DNA of 64,000 nt from Streptomyces typhae (GCF_009755605.1 NZ_WPNZ01000013.1:62001-126000), one strand, 5' to 3'; positions 7,531-16,514 are shown, numbered from the stretch's first letter. The notes: generated by a model from the letters alone, not told the origin. Program-made: numbers and translations.

Positions 7531-8240
7531 CAGGCCGCGCCGGTCCCTCCGGCGAGCCCGAGCACGGTCCGCAGTGCGTCCGGCCGCCGGTCCACCGGTA
7601 GGTGGTCCACGAAGTGCACCGCGCAGCCGAGGGCTGCCGCCCCGCCGTCCGCGCGCCGGTCGTCCCCCACCATCAGCGTGTCCTGCGGCGCGACCCCGAT
7701 GCCGTCGCAGGCGAGCGCGAAGAGCCGCGCGTCCGGCTTCTGCAGGGCGTGCTCGTACGACAGGACGTACGCGTCGACGTACGGCGCCAGGCCGTGGGCG
7801 TCGAAGACCGGCCGCAGATCCCAGCCGATGTTGCTGACGACGCCCACGCGCACCCCGAGCGCCCGCAGCCCGTGCAGGACCTCCGCCGCGTCGGCGTAGG
7901 GACGCCAGGCCTCCGGCGTCCGGTGGCGCTCGTACAGGGCATCGGCCAGGGCGGGACACGGCAGTGGCACCGTCCGGGTGAGGCCCGTGTAGGCCGCCCG
8001 GTGCAACTCCGCGCTCTCGTCCCGGCGCCCCCACAGCTCCAGAAGATGGTCCGGTACGTCGACCGTCGGCGACCCGCCGGGGAGCGCCCCCGCACGGTCG
8101 AGTGCCACCGCGAGCCGCGCCACCTCGTCCTCCGGCAGCGCCAGGCCGCTCCCGGCGAGCGTGCCGCGCAACCAGGACGCCGTGGACTCGATGCGGAACA
8201 ACGTTCCCGAGAAGTCGAAGAGCACGCCCTTGAACGCCAT
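7530..8240 (-). CDS. HAD-superfamily hydrolase
   Basis: A 236-residue HAD protein. Motif I is FDFSGTL with nucleophile Asp9; the residue two later is Ser11, where phosphatases usually have Asp. Motif II is VVSN, motif III is the Lys in LQKPDARL and motif IV is MVGDDRRAD. A helical cap of about 85 residues sits between motifs I and II. It is probably a cytoplasmic phosphatase or dehalogenase-like enzyme. Replacement of the second motif I Asp makes ordinary phosphomonoesterase activity uncertain. Confidence 0.82.
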   Translation of the reverse strand: MAFKGVLFDFSGTLFRIESTASWLRGTLAGSGLALPEDEVARLAVALDRAGALPGGSPTVDVPDHLLELWGRRDESAELHRAAYTGLTRTVPLPCPALADALYERHRTPEAWRPYADAAEVLHGLRALGVRVGVVSNIGWDLRPVFDAHGLAPYVDAYVLSYEHALQKPDARLFALACDGIGVAPQDTLMVGDDRRADGGAAALGCAVHFVDHLPVDRRPDALRTVLGLAGGTGAA

Positions 8241-8262
8241 GACGGCGATCCTCCGGGACCGG

Positions 8263-8354
8263 CCCGACGCGGGTCAACCCGACGCGGGCCGACCCGACGC
8301 GGGCTGACCTCGACGAGGGCTGACCCCGACAAGGGGCGACCCGACGGGGATCAA
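8263..8354. repeat. 15/16-bp tandem repeat between HAD and PAP2 genes
   Basis: Six consecutive units start at 8263, 8278, 8293, 8308, 8324 and 8340, with consensus CCCGACGCGGGCTGA. Related pieces (CCCGACGGGGATCA) recur up to the PAP2 stop codon at 8426-8428, so the end of the PAP2 gene is built from the same repeat. Confidence 0.75.
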
Positions 8355-8425
8355 TGCGGCGGGGGATCAGAGAGGCGGGCGCGGCGGGCGCGGCGGGCGC
8401 GCGGCGGGGATCGGCCCGACGGGGA

Positions 8426-9136
8426 TCAGTCCGCCGCGGGTCGATCGGTCCCGCGGCGCCCCGGACGGCGCTCCTCGGGCACCTGGCGCTCGTACGCCGC
8501 CACGGCGAGGGCCACCGCGAGTGCCCCGAGCAGCCACCCCTCGACGACGTCCGACATCCAGTGCACCCCGAGCCACACCCGGGTGAGCCCCACACCGACC
8601 ACGGAAAGCACCGCCACCGCGAGACTCCCGCGCCACAGCAGAGCCCCCACCCCGTGCAGCCGCATCAGCCACAGCAGCAGCCCGCACACCACGGTCGCCG
8701 TCATCGCGTGCCCCGAGGGGAACGCCGCGAAGTGCGCGGAGTCCACCGGGTCCGGCCACTTCGGCCGGTCCCGCCCGACGGCCGCCTTCATCCCCTGCTG
8801 CACCAGCGTGCCCATCAGGCAGGTGGCCGCCAGCCAGCCCGCGAGCAGCCATGCCCGGTGCCGTGCCACCAGCCAGAGCACGACGGCGGTGCACAGGGCG
8901 CGCATCGTCCAGGGGTCCCACACCCAGTCCGTGAGGATGCGGGCCGTCCTGGTGGCTCCGTCGTGCGCCACCGCCCAGCGGTGCGTGGTCCGGGCGATGT
9001 CGCCGTCCAGGCCGAGCAGCGGCCCCCACTCGGCGGCCACCAGGACGAGCAGCAGCACGGTCGGTACGGCGAGGAACAGGGCGGCCCGGGAGGCGGCCCG
9101 GGTGCGTGTGGTCGTCGGCAGCGGTGCGGAACGCAT
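8426..9136 (-). CDS. PAP2-family membrane phosphatase
   Basis: A 236-residue integral membrane protein with about five to six helices. The three PAP2 signatures are present: KAAVGRDRP (K-x6-RP), FPSGHAM (PSGH) and TRVWLGVHWMSDV (Arg ... His ... Asp). These form the catalytic site of lipid phosphatases acting on phosphatidic acid or undecaprenyl diphosphate. It should act at the outer face of the membrane. The C-terminal tail is basic and low-complexity and ends within a degenerate repeat. Confidence 0.88.
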   Translation of the reverse strand: MRSAPLPTTTRTRAASRAALFLAVPTVLLLVLVAAEWGPLLGLDGDIARTTHRWAVAHDGATRTARILTDWVWDPWTMRALCTAVVLWLVARHRAWLLAGWLAATCLMGTLVQQGMKAAVGRDRPKWPDPVDSAHFAAFPSGHAMTATVVCGLLLWLMRLHGVGALLWRGSLAVAVLSVVGVGLTRVWLGVHWMSDVVEGWLLGALAVALAVAAYERQVPEERRPGRRGTDRPAAD

Positions 9137-9169
9137 GCCGTGATCCTTGCCGATCCAGGGCGGTGAAAC

Positions 9170-10105
9170 CTAACCGAGCACGCGCAACGCCGGGACGAAG
9201 GCCACGAGGAGGGGTACGACCGGCACCAGCGCGGCGGCGGCCGTCAGCCGGAGGCGCCGGCCGGCGGTGAGCCGCGGGCGGGCCGCGAGCAGCCGGTGCA
9301 CGCGCTGCGGCACATGGGCGTGATGGGTGCTCTGGCCGGGTCCGAACACCCCCCGGTGCTCGTTCAGCTCCACGAGTGCCAGGGCGATGGTGAGGCGCCC
9401 GAAGCGGCGCGAGGCCACGTCGTCGGCGGCCAGTTCGACGAGGCGGTGCATCTCGTCGCGGAACGCGGCGAACACCGGCACCTGCGGGAAGCCCGCCGCG
9501 AGCGCGCCCGAGCAGTGCAGCAGCCAGTCGTGCCTGGCCTGCGCGTGGCCCTGCTCGTGAGCGAGCACCGCATCGAGCTGACGGCCCTTCAGGCGGCGCA
9601 ACGCGGCGGTGGTGATGACCAGTTGGGGCGCCGCGCCGGGCAGCCACCAGGCGTCGGGCCGCTCGCCCTCCAGGACCACGAGCCGGTCGGCGCCCGGCTC
9701 CTCGCCGGGCAACAGCGGGGCCCGCACGACGAGTTCGGCGCGGCGCCGGGCTCGCCGGGCCTTCGCGCGGGCGATCTCGCGGGTGAGCATCGCGGCGGTC
9801 CACACACCGCCGCAGGCAAGCACCACGGCCGTCACCGACGCCCACGGGGTGGGGCCGAGCGCGTACGCCTCGACCACGCCGTGGGGGGCGGGCGCGAACA
9901 GATGACCGCGGACGGCCTGCCAGGCGGCGGCAGCGCTGAACGTCATCGACAGGGCGCAGCACAGCAGGACGGCGGCCACCACGCACTGCCACACCCACAG
10001 CGCGACCACCGGTTCGCGCTCGACCCACTCCGCCCGCGCGAGCAGTCTGGGGGCGAGAACGGCGGTCAGCGCGCCGAGCAGCAACAGCGCGACGGGGACC
10101 ATCAT
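9170..10105 (-). CDS. M56-family membrane zinc metallopeptidase
   Basis: A 311-residue protein with hydrophobic segments near residues 3-20, 35-60, 88-107 and at the C-terminus. HEQGH at 183-187 is the HExxH zinc motif, and Glu224 in ELAADD is the likely third ligand. This matches the BlaR1-like M56 peptidases, which in Streptomyces usually sit next to a BlaI-type repressor. No BlaI gene is visible here. The upstream neighbour on the same strand is a DUF5134 membrane protein, a pairing I have seen in other Streptomyces. Target unknown. Confidence 0.85.
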   Translation of the reverse strand: MMVPVALLLLGALTAVLAPRLLARAEWVEREPVVALWVWQCVVAAVLLCCALSMTFSAAAAWQAVRGHLFAPAPHGVVEAYALGPTPWASVTAVVLACGGVWTAAMLTREIARAKARRARRRAELVVRAPLLPGEEPGADRLVVLEGERPDAWWLPGAAPQLVITTAALRRLKGRQLDAVLAHEQGHAQARHDWLLHCSGALAAGFPQVPVFAAFRDEMHRLVELAADDVASRRFGRLTIALALVELNEHRGVFGPGQSTHHAHVPQRVHRLLAARPRLTAGRRLRLTAAAALVPVVPLLVAFVPALRVLG

Positions 10106-10181
10106 GGGTCAACCCTATGAGGGGCGCGGGTCGCGGCGGTACGGTCAGCCACCGCAAGTGACGTACGCCACGGCGGAGCCC

Positions 10182-10805
10182 TCAGAGCGCGAGCAGCATC
10201 GCCAGCATCCCCATGCTCATCGCGAGGCGGCACACCAGGACCAGCTCCGGCCGGTCGGCCCAGCCGCCGACCGACTCCAGCGGCGGTCGGCGGTGGCCCG
10301 GCGTCCCGAGGTCCGGCGCACCGGTGCCCGGGGCCCCGCCCACCGGTGCGAGCCGCGCCCCGGACAGGAGCACGTGCCCGGCGAAGTACAGCAGCAGCGC
10401 GCCCGTCACCGCGGGGACCCCGGCACCGCCGTGCCCGGCCGCGTGCCCGCCGGGGGCCGTGACCATCGCCGCCGACATGTACACCATCGCCAGCGCGCCC
10501 ACGGCGTGATGCAGATGGCGCGGGCTGCGCGCGCGGCGCAGGTGCCGGGGACCGCGCCCGGCCGGCCACGCCGTCCGCAGCCCGGCCGCCGCGAACACCG
10601 CCGCATAGCCGAGCCACACCTCCCGCGGCGGGTCGAGCACGGCCGCGGGCAGCGCCATCACCGCCATACCGAACCCCATCAGCGCCTCGCCCCCGGCGGT
10701 GCGCCGCTGCTCCTCGGCGCCGCTGCGCATGCGCAGCAGGCAGTACGCGCCGCTCCCCGCGCAGAGCGCCACGAGCAGCCAGCTCGCCGACCCCGGTCCG
10801 TGCAT
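10182..10805 (-). CDS. DUF5134-like multi-pass membrane protein
   Basis: A 207-residue protein started at ATG 10805 (MHGPGSASWLLVALCAGSG...). It has five or six hydrophobic segments and a His-rich HLHHAVGALAMVYMSAAM helix. The pattern fits DUF5134, an actinobacterial membrane family of unknown function. It lies 76 bases upstream of the M56 peptidase on the same strand, so the two may form an operon. His residues in the membrane suggest metal or haem contact, which is speculation. Confidence 0.72.
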   Translation of the reverse strand: MHGPGSASWLLVALCAGSGAYCLLRMRSGAEEQRRTAGGEALMGFGMAVMALPAAVLDPPREVWLGYAAVFAAAGLRTAWPAGRGPRHLRRARSPRHLHHAVGALAMVYMSAAMVTAPGGHAAGHGGAGVPAVTGALLLYFAGHVLLSGARLAPVGGAPGTGAPDLGTPGHRRPPLESVGGWADRPELVLVCRLAMSMGMLAMLLAL

Positions 10806-10923
10806 GGGGCACCTCCCCGATCGCGGGCATGCCGTCGTGAGGGTCGATGCCCGGCCGCGGGGCGGCGTACGGGAGCGCACGGGGGTACGGCGGGAGCGCG
10901 AACGGGCGCTGGCGGCTCCTGGC

Positions 10924-11310
10924 TCAGGGCCGGTAGCGCAGCGGATGGTCCTCGGGGATCTCCACCACCGCGATCCGGGTGCCGTCGGGGTCCGCGATCC
11001 ACATCTCGACCAGGCCCCAGGGCTCCTGGACCGGCGGGCGGAGGATGTCGACGCCGCGCGCCGCAAGCTCCTCGTGGGCGGCCCGCACGTCGGCCACCTG
11101 GAGCCACAGCCGCACCGCGGGCGACGCGGGCTGCTCGGCGCGGCCGGAGACCTCCAGGAAGCCGCCGCCGAGGAAGTAGACCGTGCCGCGCTCGGGCCCG
11201 GTGCCGAACTCGCGGTACACGGCGAGGCCGAGGTCGCCGCCGTAGAACGCGCGGGACCGCTCGGGGTCGGTGGGGCGGAGCAGGATCCTGCTGCTGAGTA
11301 CGTGCACCAT
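10924..11310 (-). CDS. VOC-superfamily (glyoxalase/dioxygenase-fold) protein
   Basis: A 128-residue protein with one complete pair of beta-alpha-beta-beta-beta units (SSRILLRPTDPERSRAFYGGDLGL ... MWIADPDGTRIAVVEIPEDHP). It is the length of a single-chain VOC protein that dimerises. Such proteins bind metal or small ligands; members include glyoxalases, bleomycin-type resistance proteins and isomerases. It stands alone, so no substrate can be inferred. Confidence 0.82.
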   Translation of the reverse strand: MVHVLSSRILLRPTDPERSRAFYGGDLGLAVYREFGTGPERGTVYFLGGGFLEVSGRAEQPASPAVRLWLQVADVRAAHEELAARGVDILRPPVQEPWGLVEMWIADPDGTRIAVVEIPEDHPLRYRP

Positions 11311-11468
11311 CGGACAGACCTTAGTCCCGCGTTACCCTCAGCCTGGGTGTGGTGGTGCGCGGGGTGGGGCGGGAGGTGCGCCGCCGTGGGCGCCGCCCGC
11401 CGCACGGACACCCGCCGCAGCCGGGGCCCGGCAGCCGCCGCGGCACCGGAGATCGGAGACACGCCCCC

Positions 11469-12044
11469 ATGCATACCGCCCCCCGCCCGAGCACCCACGG
11501 CGACCTGAGCTTCCGTGACGCCACCGAGGCCGACGTCGACGAACTGGTCGCGCTGATCGAGTCGGCGTACCGCGGGGACGACAGCAGGGCCGGGTGGACG
11601 ACCGAGGCGGACATCCTCGAAGGGCAGCGCACCGATCCCGAGGGCGTCGCCGCCGTCATCACGTCGCCGGACAGCAAGCTGCTCGCCGTACGGCGCGCGG
11701 GCCGCATAGTCGCCTGCTGCCAGCTGGAACACCGGGGCGAGCACGCCTACTTCGGGATGTTCGCCGTCAGCCCGGCGCTCCAGGGCGCCGGCCTCGGCAA
11801 GGTCATCATGGCGGAGGCGGAGCGGACCGCGCACGAGGCGTGGGGCGTGCGCGAGATGCACATGACGGTGATCTCCGTGCGCGAGGAGCTCATCGCCTGG
11901 TACGTGCGGCGCGGCTACCGCCGTACGGGAGAGATGTCCCCCTTCCCGTACGGCGACGAGCGCTTCGGCGTCCCGCAGCGCGACGACCTCCAGTTCGAGC
12001 TCCTGGTCAAGGAGATCGGGCTCCGGGCCGAGGAGGTCGGCTGA
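11469..12044 (+). CDS. GNAT-family N-acetyltransferase
   Basis: A 191-residue protein started at ATG 11469. LSFRDATEADVDELVALIESAYRG is a standard GNAT beta1-alpha1 opening. YFGMFAVSPALQGAGLGKVIM contains the acetyl-CoA pyrophosphate loop (Q-x-x-G-x-G). The C-terminal part has the WYVRRGYRRTGE motif B. The start lies in a GC-rich run without a strong RBS, so it is only probable. The acceptor is unknown. Confidence 0.82.
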   Translation: MHTAPRPSTHGDLSFRDATEADVDELVALIESAYRGDDSRAGWTTEADILEGQRTDPEGVAAVITSPDSKLLAVRRAGRIVACCQLEHRGEHAYFGMFAVSPALQGAGLGKVIMAEAERTAHEAWGVREMHMTVISVREELIAWYVRRGYRRTGEMSPFPYGDERFGVPQRDDLQFELLVKEIGLRAEEVG

Positions 12045-12078
12045 CCGCCGTGCCCGCGGCGCGGTCCGCCCGCCGGTC

Positions 12079-12762
12079 TCAGGCGGTGAAGCGGCCCGTG
12101 CGTTTGATCTCCGGATAGTCCGTCGTCGCGCCGTCCAGCTGGAGTGCGCGCACGAGCCGCAGGTCGTCCTGGGTGTTCACGACCCAGCCGATGATCCGCA
12201 GACCGGCCTTGCGCGCGTGCTCCACGATCTCCGGCGTCAGGCGCCGGATGTTCAGTACGAGCGTGCCTGCGCCGACCGCCGCGGCGCGCTCCACGACGTC
12301 CGTGCCGTACCGGCTGGCGACGAGCGCGGTCCGTACGCCGGGGACGAGCCTGGCGATCTCGGCGATCGCCTCGTCGTGGAAGGAGAGCACCTCGACGCGG
12401 CCGGTCAGATCGCGCTCGTTCATGATCTCGGCGAGCGCCCGCGCGGCCGCCACGTCCTTGATCTCGGCCTGCAACGGCGCCGTGACGGCGTCGAGGACCT
12501 CCTCGAAGACGGGGACGCGCTCGCCGTCGCCCGCGTCGAGGTCGCGCAGCTCGGCCAGCGTCTTGTCGGCGATGGCGCCTTCGCCGTCGGTGGTGCGGCT
12601 CACATCGGCGTCGTGCATGACGACGAGGGCGCCGTCCTTGCTCAGGTGCAGGTCGAGTTCGAGGATGTCGAGGCCCGCGGCCTGCGCGGCGACGAACGAA
12701 CGCAGGGTGTTCTCGGGCTCGACACCCATGACACCGCGATGACCGATGGTGACGAAGTTCAA
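12079..12762 (-). CDS. Glycerophosphodiester phosphodiesterase
   Basis: A 227-residue GDPD-family TIM barrel. TIGHRGVMGVEPENTL supplies the catalytic HR and the first metal Glu. ELDLHLSKDGALVVMHD supplies the ELD metal ligands and the second catalytic His. It hydrolyses glycerophosphodiesters to glycerol-3-phosphate and an alcohol. No signal peptide is seen, so it is probably cytoplasmic. A possible 41-residue membrane peptide precedes it on the same strand. Confidence 0.88.
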   Translation of the reverse strand: MNFVTIGHRGVMGVEPENTLRSFVAAQAAGLDILELDLHLSKDGALVVMHDADVSRTTDGEGAIADKTLAELRDLDAGDGERVPVFEEVLDAVTAPLQAEIKDVAAARALAEIMNERDLTGRVEVLSFHDEAIAEIARLVPGVRTALVASRYGTDVVERAAAVGAGTLVLNIRRLTPEIVEHARKAGLRIIGWVVNTQDDLRLVRALQLDGATTDYPEIKRTGRFTA

Positions 12763-12838
12763 GGTTCACTCGCTTCCGTCGACGGCGGCTCGGATGCCCG
12801 TGGTGCGGCGGCTCACGACCACGCGGCAAGCCCGCAGC

Positions 12839-12964
12839 CTAATGGCCCGCCTCCGCGATGGGACCGTCCCTGCGCGACGGAGTGGAGTCGTCCGGTCTGG
12901 TGCCGACGATGCCCAGGACGAGACCGGTGATGAGGGCGGCGACTAGGACGGCGCGGGTGCTCAA
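12839..12964 (-). CDS. Possible 41-residue membrane peptide
   Basis: From TTG 12964 to TAG 12841-12839 the frame reads LSTRAVLVAALITGLVLGIVG, then a polar tail TRPDDSTPSRRDGPIAEAGH. The first half is one convincing transmembrane helix, with GAGAGGGG about eleven bases upstream of the TTG. It is too short for standard gene calling and could be chance, but the hydrophobic/hydrophilic split and position ahead of the GDPD gene are those of real small membrane proteins. Confidence 0.4.
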   Translation of the reverse strand: MSTRAVLVAALITGLVLGIVGTRPDDSTPSRRDGPIAEAGH

Positions 12965-13276
12965 GGGTTCGCGGCCCCTCTCGGGCGGAGCGGTCGGACC
13001 CGGCCCGTCCTACCGCCGCGGCACCGGTGATCGCGAGCCGCCTCACCCTTGGGTGGGCGCGTCGGCACGGAGTTGACGCGGCCGGATTCCGAGGCCGATT
13101 CCCCGCGCACTTACCGGGAAACAGTGGCGGAAGCGAGTGCTGCGGCCGTGAGGGGCAGGAAAAACAGCGGTGGATCTGGGGGTGGGGCAGGATAATTTCC
13201 CGGATCTCCTCTTGTGGCCGAGAACCTCGCACACATACGGTGTCCATACGCGAGGTTCTCCCGTGGAGGATGGGTC
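12965..13276. other. Gap upstream of the DUF6421 operon: promoter-like box and 5'-leader hairpin
   Basis: The gap runs from the TTG of the possible small peptide to ATG 13277. GATAAT at 13191-13196 is a possible -10 with no convincing -35. A hairpin lies at 13220-13260. No other gene or repeat is seen. Confidence 0.4.
13220..13260 (+). promoter_or_regulatory. Inverted repeat in the probable 5' leader of the DUF6421 operon
   Basis: Arms GAGAACCTCGC (13220-13230) and GCGAGGTTCTC (13250-13260) are perfectly complementary over 11 bp around 19 bases. A smaller ACAC/GTGT pairing nests inside. It ends four bases before the GGAGG ribosome-binding site. It could be an operator or an RNA element controlling translation. 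Confidence 0.5.
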
Positions 13277-14680
13277 ATGACGGAAATTCTTGTGCAGACG
13301 GCGGCGAAGGGCGTGGGTGACCACGTCGACGGACGAGTGGTGGACCACCCGGCCTGGCCGGAACTCAAGAGTGCCGTGGAGGACGTCAGGCCCTGGCAGT
13401 CCAAGGACGGTTCGATCGACTTCGAGGCCGAGGGCGCCCCGACGCGCGCCACCGCCGAGCGGGCGGTCGGCCGGATGATCTCCGCGGTGCTGGCGCTCGC
13501 CCCACTGCTCCCGCACGACGCGGCGTACCACGAGGCGCTGACGGCCGACCTGCGCCGCTGGGCGGACGACGGCTTCCGGGTGCCGGACTTCCTGGACTCG
13601 CTGCTCGCCTTCCAGCCCGCGGCCCGCCGCGAGGACGGACTTCAGCACCTCGTGCTGTTCCCGATGTACACGCAGAACGGCAACCCCGACCGCAACTTCG
13701 AGGCGGTCGTGCTGCGCATGGTGTGGCCCGAGTGGCTCGCCGAGCTGGAGCGCACGCGCTACGACAACCCGCTGTTCTGCGGCATCACCTTCGAGGACTT
13801 CACCGCCGGGTACGACACGAACTCGGCCGTCCTCTTCCCCGAGACGATCGCGGTGCGCGAGGCCCCCGAGCGCTTCACCTGGGGCGGCATCTTCTGCGAC
13901 CGCGAGGCGGCCCGCTTCCGCCGCGTCACCGAGGCCGCCGTGGACATCCTCGGCGTCTCGCTGCCCGCCGACGTCCGCGCGATGCTGGCGGACCAGGATC
14001 GCTGCCAGGAGGCCTTCGTCCTGTGGGACATGGTCCACGACCGCACCCACAGCCACGGCGACCTGCCCTTCGACCCCTTCATGATCAAGCAGCGGCAGCC
14101 GTTCTGGATGTACGGCCTTGAGGAGCTGCGCTGCGACCTCACGGCGTTCAAGGAGGCCGTGAAGCTGGAGTCCGACGGCGTGACGCAGGCCCGCGACGTG
14201 CAGTACGCGGTGCTCTTCGACCGGATGTTCCGCTTCCCGGTCACGGGTGAGCGCGTGCGCAACTACGACGGTCTCGGCGGTCAGTTGCTCTTCGCGTACC
14301 TGCACAAGCACGATGTCGTCCGCTGGACCGACAACGAGCTGAGGATCGACTGGGAGCGCGCGCCGCAGGTCACCAACCAGCTGTGCGCCGAGATAGAGAA
14401 GCTCTACCGCGACGGCATCGACCGCCCGAAGCTGGTCCACTGGCTCGCCGGGTACGAACTGGTCTCGACCTATCTCTCCCCGCACCCCGGATCCCGCTGG
14501 GCCAAGGGCCCCGACGCACTGGACACCTCGCTGCCGCCGCGGAAACTGGTCGACGAGGTGCTTCCGGACGAGTTTCCGCTCAGCATGTTCTATGAGGCGC
14601 TCTCCAAGAAGCTGAAGGCCGTGATCGCCTCCACCAAGGGGATCACCGCGGGCTCGGGAGTCGAGCAGGTCGCCGCGTGA
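13277..14680 (+). CDS. DUF6421-like protein of unknown function
   Basis: A 467-residue soluble protein started at ATG 13277 with GGAGG upstream. I recognise it as the actinobacterial family now called DUF6421, which has no known activity. Notable features are WDMVHDRTHSHGDLP, a cluster of His and Asp that could bind metal, and ITFEDFTAGYDTN. No signal peptide or membrane segment is present. Its stop overlaps a possible GTG of the next gene, and the real SDR start is 26 bases on. This gene, the SDR and the aldolase-like gene therefore form a tight operon and probably act on the same metabolite. Confidence 0.75.
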   Translation: MTEILVQTAAKGVGDHVDGRVVDHPAWPELKSAVEDVRPWQSKDGSIDFEAEGAPTRATAERAVGRMISAVLALAPLLPHDAAYHEALTADLRRWADDGFRVPDFLDSLLAFQPAARREDGLQHLVLFPMYTQNGNPDRNFEAVVLRMVWPEWLAELERTRYDNPLFCGITFEDFTAGYDTNSAVLFPETIAVREAPERFTWGGIFCDREAARFRRVTEAAVDILGVSLPADVRAMLADQDRCQEAFVLWDMVHDRTHSHGDLPFDPFMIKQRQPFWMYGLEELRCDLTAFKEAVKLESDGVTQARDVQYAVLFDRMFRFPVTGERVRNYDGLGGQLLFAYLHKHDVVRWTDNELRIDWERAPQVTNQLCAEIEKLYRDGIDRPKLVHWLAGYELVSTYLSPHPGSRWAKGPDALDTSLPPRKLVDEVLPDEFPLSMFYEALSKKLKAVIASTKGITAGSGVEQVAA

Positions 14681-14706
14681 GCGGCCGCACCAAGGAGGCG
14701 AGGACC

Positions 14707-15447
14707 ATGTCCGCACTTGACGGAGCCGTGGTCGCGGTCGCCGGCGCAGCCGGCCCCGCGGGGCGTGCGACGCTGCTCAGGCTGGCGGAGGCCGGCGCGA
14801 CCGTGGTGGCGTCCGACGCCGACGCCGCCCGGCTCGCGGAGGCCGTGGACGCGGCCCGGTACGCGCACGGCGGCGCCACCGTCACCGGTGACACCGTCGA
14901 CCTGCTCGACCTGGACGCGGCCCGCGCCTGGGCCGACCGCACCGAGAAGGAGTTCGGCCGGATCGACGGCCTGGTGCACCTCGTGGGCGGCTGGCGCGGC
15001 AGCGCCTCCTTCGCCGAGACCGACCTCGGCGACTGGGACGTCCTGGAGGACCTCCTCGTCCGCACCGTGCAGCACACCTCGCTCGCCTTCCAGGGCGGCC
15101 TCCAGCGCAGCGACCGCGGCCGGTACCTGCTGATCAGCGCCGCGGGCGCGTCCAAGCCGACCGCGGGCAACGCGGCGTACGCGGCGGCCAAGGCCGCGGC
15201 GGAGGCCTGGACGCTCGCCCTCGGGGACGCCTTCCGCAAGGCCGGGGGCGACGAGGGGCCGCGCGCCGCGGCTGCCATCCTGGTGGTGAAGGCGCTGGTG
15301 CACGACGCGATGCGGGCGGAGCGGCCGAGCGCGAAGTTCGCGGGCTTCACCGACGTCAAGGAGCTGGCCGAGGCCATCACCGGAGTCTGGGAGCGGCCCG
15401 CCCAGGAAGTGAACGGAAACCGTCTGTGGCTGACCGAGAAGCCGTGA
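14707..15447 (+). CDS. Short-chain dehydrogenase/reductase
   Basis: A 246-residue SDR started at ATG 14707 (AAGGAGG eight bases upstream). The cofactor loop is VAVAGAAGPAGRAT (residues 9-22). The catalytic residues are Ser144 in LLISAAG, Tyr158 and Lys162 in AYAAAKAA. A DxD after beta2 (SDADAAR) suggests NAD preference. It is the middle gene of the DUF6421 operon and overlaps the next gene's GTG by one base of its stop. The substrate is unknown; the genetic coupling suggests an alcohol or ketone related to a beta-hydroxy amino acid. Confidence 0.85.
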   Translation: MSALDGAVVAVAGAAGPAGRATLLRLAEAGATVVASDADAARLAEAVDAARYAHGGATVTGDTVDLLDLDAARAWADRTEKEFGRIDGLVHLVGGWRGSASFAETDLGDWDVLEDLLVRTVQHTSLAFQGGLQRSDRGRYLLISAAGASKPTAGNAAYAAAKAAAEAWTLALGDAFRKAGGDEGPRAAAAILVVKALVHDAMRAERPSAKFAGFTDVKELAEAITGVWERPAQEVNGNRLWLTEKP

Positions 15448-16514
15448 ATCCGCCGAGGACCGACGCACGCCGCCACCACGACCCGGCGACCCGCGGCTTC
15501 GCCAGCGACAACTACGCGGGCGCGCACCCGGAGGTCCTCGCCGCGCTCGCCGTCGCCAACGGCGGCCACCAGATCGCCTATGGCGAGGACGACTACACTG
15601 CGCACCTCCAGCAGGTGATCCGCGGGCACTTCGGCGCGGGCGCGGAGGCCTTCCCGGTCTTCAACGGCACCGGCGCCAACGTCGTCGCCCTCCAGTCGGT
15701 CACCGACCGCTGGGGTGCGGTGATCTGCGCGGAGAGCGCGCACATCAACGTCGACGAGGGCGGCGCGCCGGAGAAGGTCGCGGGCATCAAGCTGCTCACC
15801 GTGCCGACGCCCGACGGCAAGCTCACCCCCGAGCTGATCGACCGGCAGGCGTTCGGCTGGGAGGACGAGCACCGCGCGATGCCGCAGGTCGTCTCGCTCG
15901 CCCAGAACACCGAACTCGGCACCCTCTACACCCCGGACGAGATCCGCGCCATCGTCGAACACGCCCACGGCCTCGGCATGCTGGTGCACCTCGACGGCGC
16001 GCGGATAGCCAACGCCGCCGCGTCCCTGGACGTCCCGATGCGGACGTTCACGAACGCGGTCGGCGTCGACATCCTCTCGCTCGGCGGGACGAAGAACGGC
16101 GCGCTGTTCGGCGAGGCCGTGGTCGTCCTGAACCACGACGCGGTGCGCCACATGAAGCACCTGCGCAAGCTGTCCATGCAGCTGGCCTCCAAGATGCGGT
16201 TCGTCTCGGTGCAGCTGGAGGCGCTGCTCGCCAAGGACCTGTGGCTGCGCAACGCCCGGCACGCCAACGAGATGGCCCAGCGCCTCGCCGAGGGCGTCCG
16301 CGCGGTGCACGGCGTGGAGATCCTCTACCCGGTCCAGGCCAACGCCGTCTTCGCGCGCCTGCCGCACGACGCCGCCGAGCGGCTCCAGAAGCGCTTCCGC
16401 TTCTACTTCTGGGACGAGGCGGCCGGCGACGTCCGCTGGATGTGCGCGTTCGACACCACCGAGGACGACGTGGACGCCTTCGTGGCGGCGCTGAAGGAAG
16501 AGATGGCGCGCTGA
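15444..16514 (+). CDS. Threonine-aldolase-like PLP enzyme (beta-eliminating lyase family)
   Basis: A 356-residue fold-type I PLP protein. GFASDNYAGAHPEVL near the N-terminus is the L-threonine aldolase opening, VHLDGARIANAA carries the PLP Asp, and SLGGTKNGAL holds Lys217, the Schiff-base lysine. The start GTG 15444 overlaps the SDR stop (GTGA); GTG 15426 is also in frame. The family cleaves threonine or other beta-hydroxy amino acids to glycine and an aldehyde. Placed after an SDR and DUF6421, it may handle a phenylserine- or hydroxy-amino-acid-like compound (inference). Confidence 0.85.
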   Translation: MNPPRTDARRHHDPATRGFASDNYAGAHPEVLAALAVANGGHQIAYGEDDYTAHLQQVIRGHFGAGAEAFPVFNGTGANVVALQSVTDRWGAVICAESAHINVDEGGAPEKVAGIKLLTVPTPDGKLTPELIDRQAFGWEDEHRAMPQVVSLAQNTELGTLYTPDEIRAIVEHAHGLGMLVHLDGARIANAAASLDVPMRTFTNAVGVDILSLGGTKNGALFGEAVVVLNHDAVRHMKHLRKLSMQLASKMRFVSVQLEALLAKDLWLRNARHANEMAQRLAEGVRAVHGVEILYPVQANAVFARLPHDAAERLQKRFRFYFWDEAAGDVRWMCAFDTTEDDVDAFVAALKEEMAR

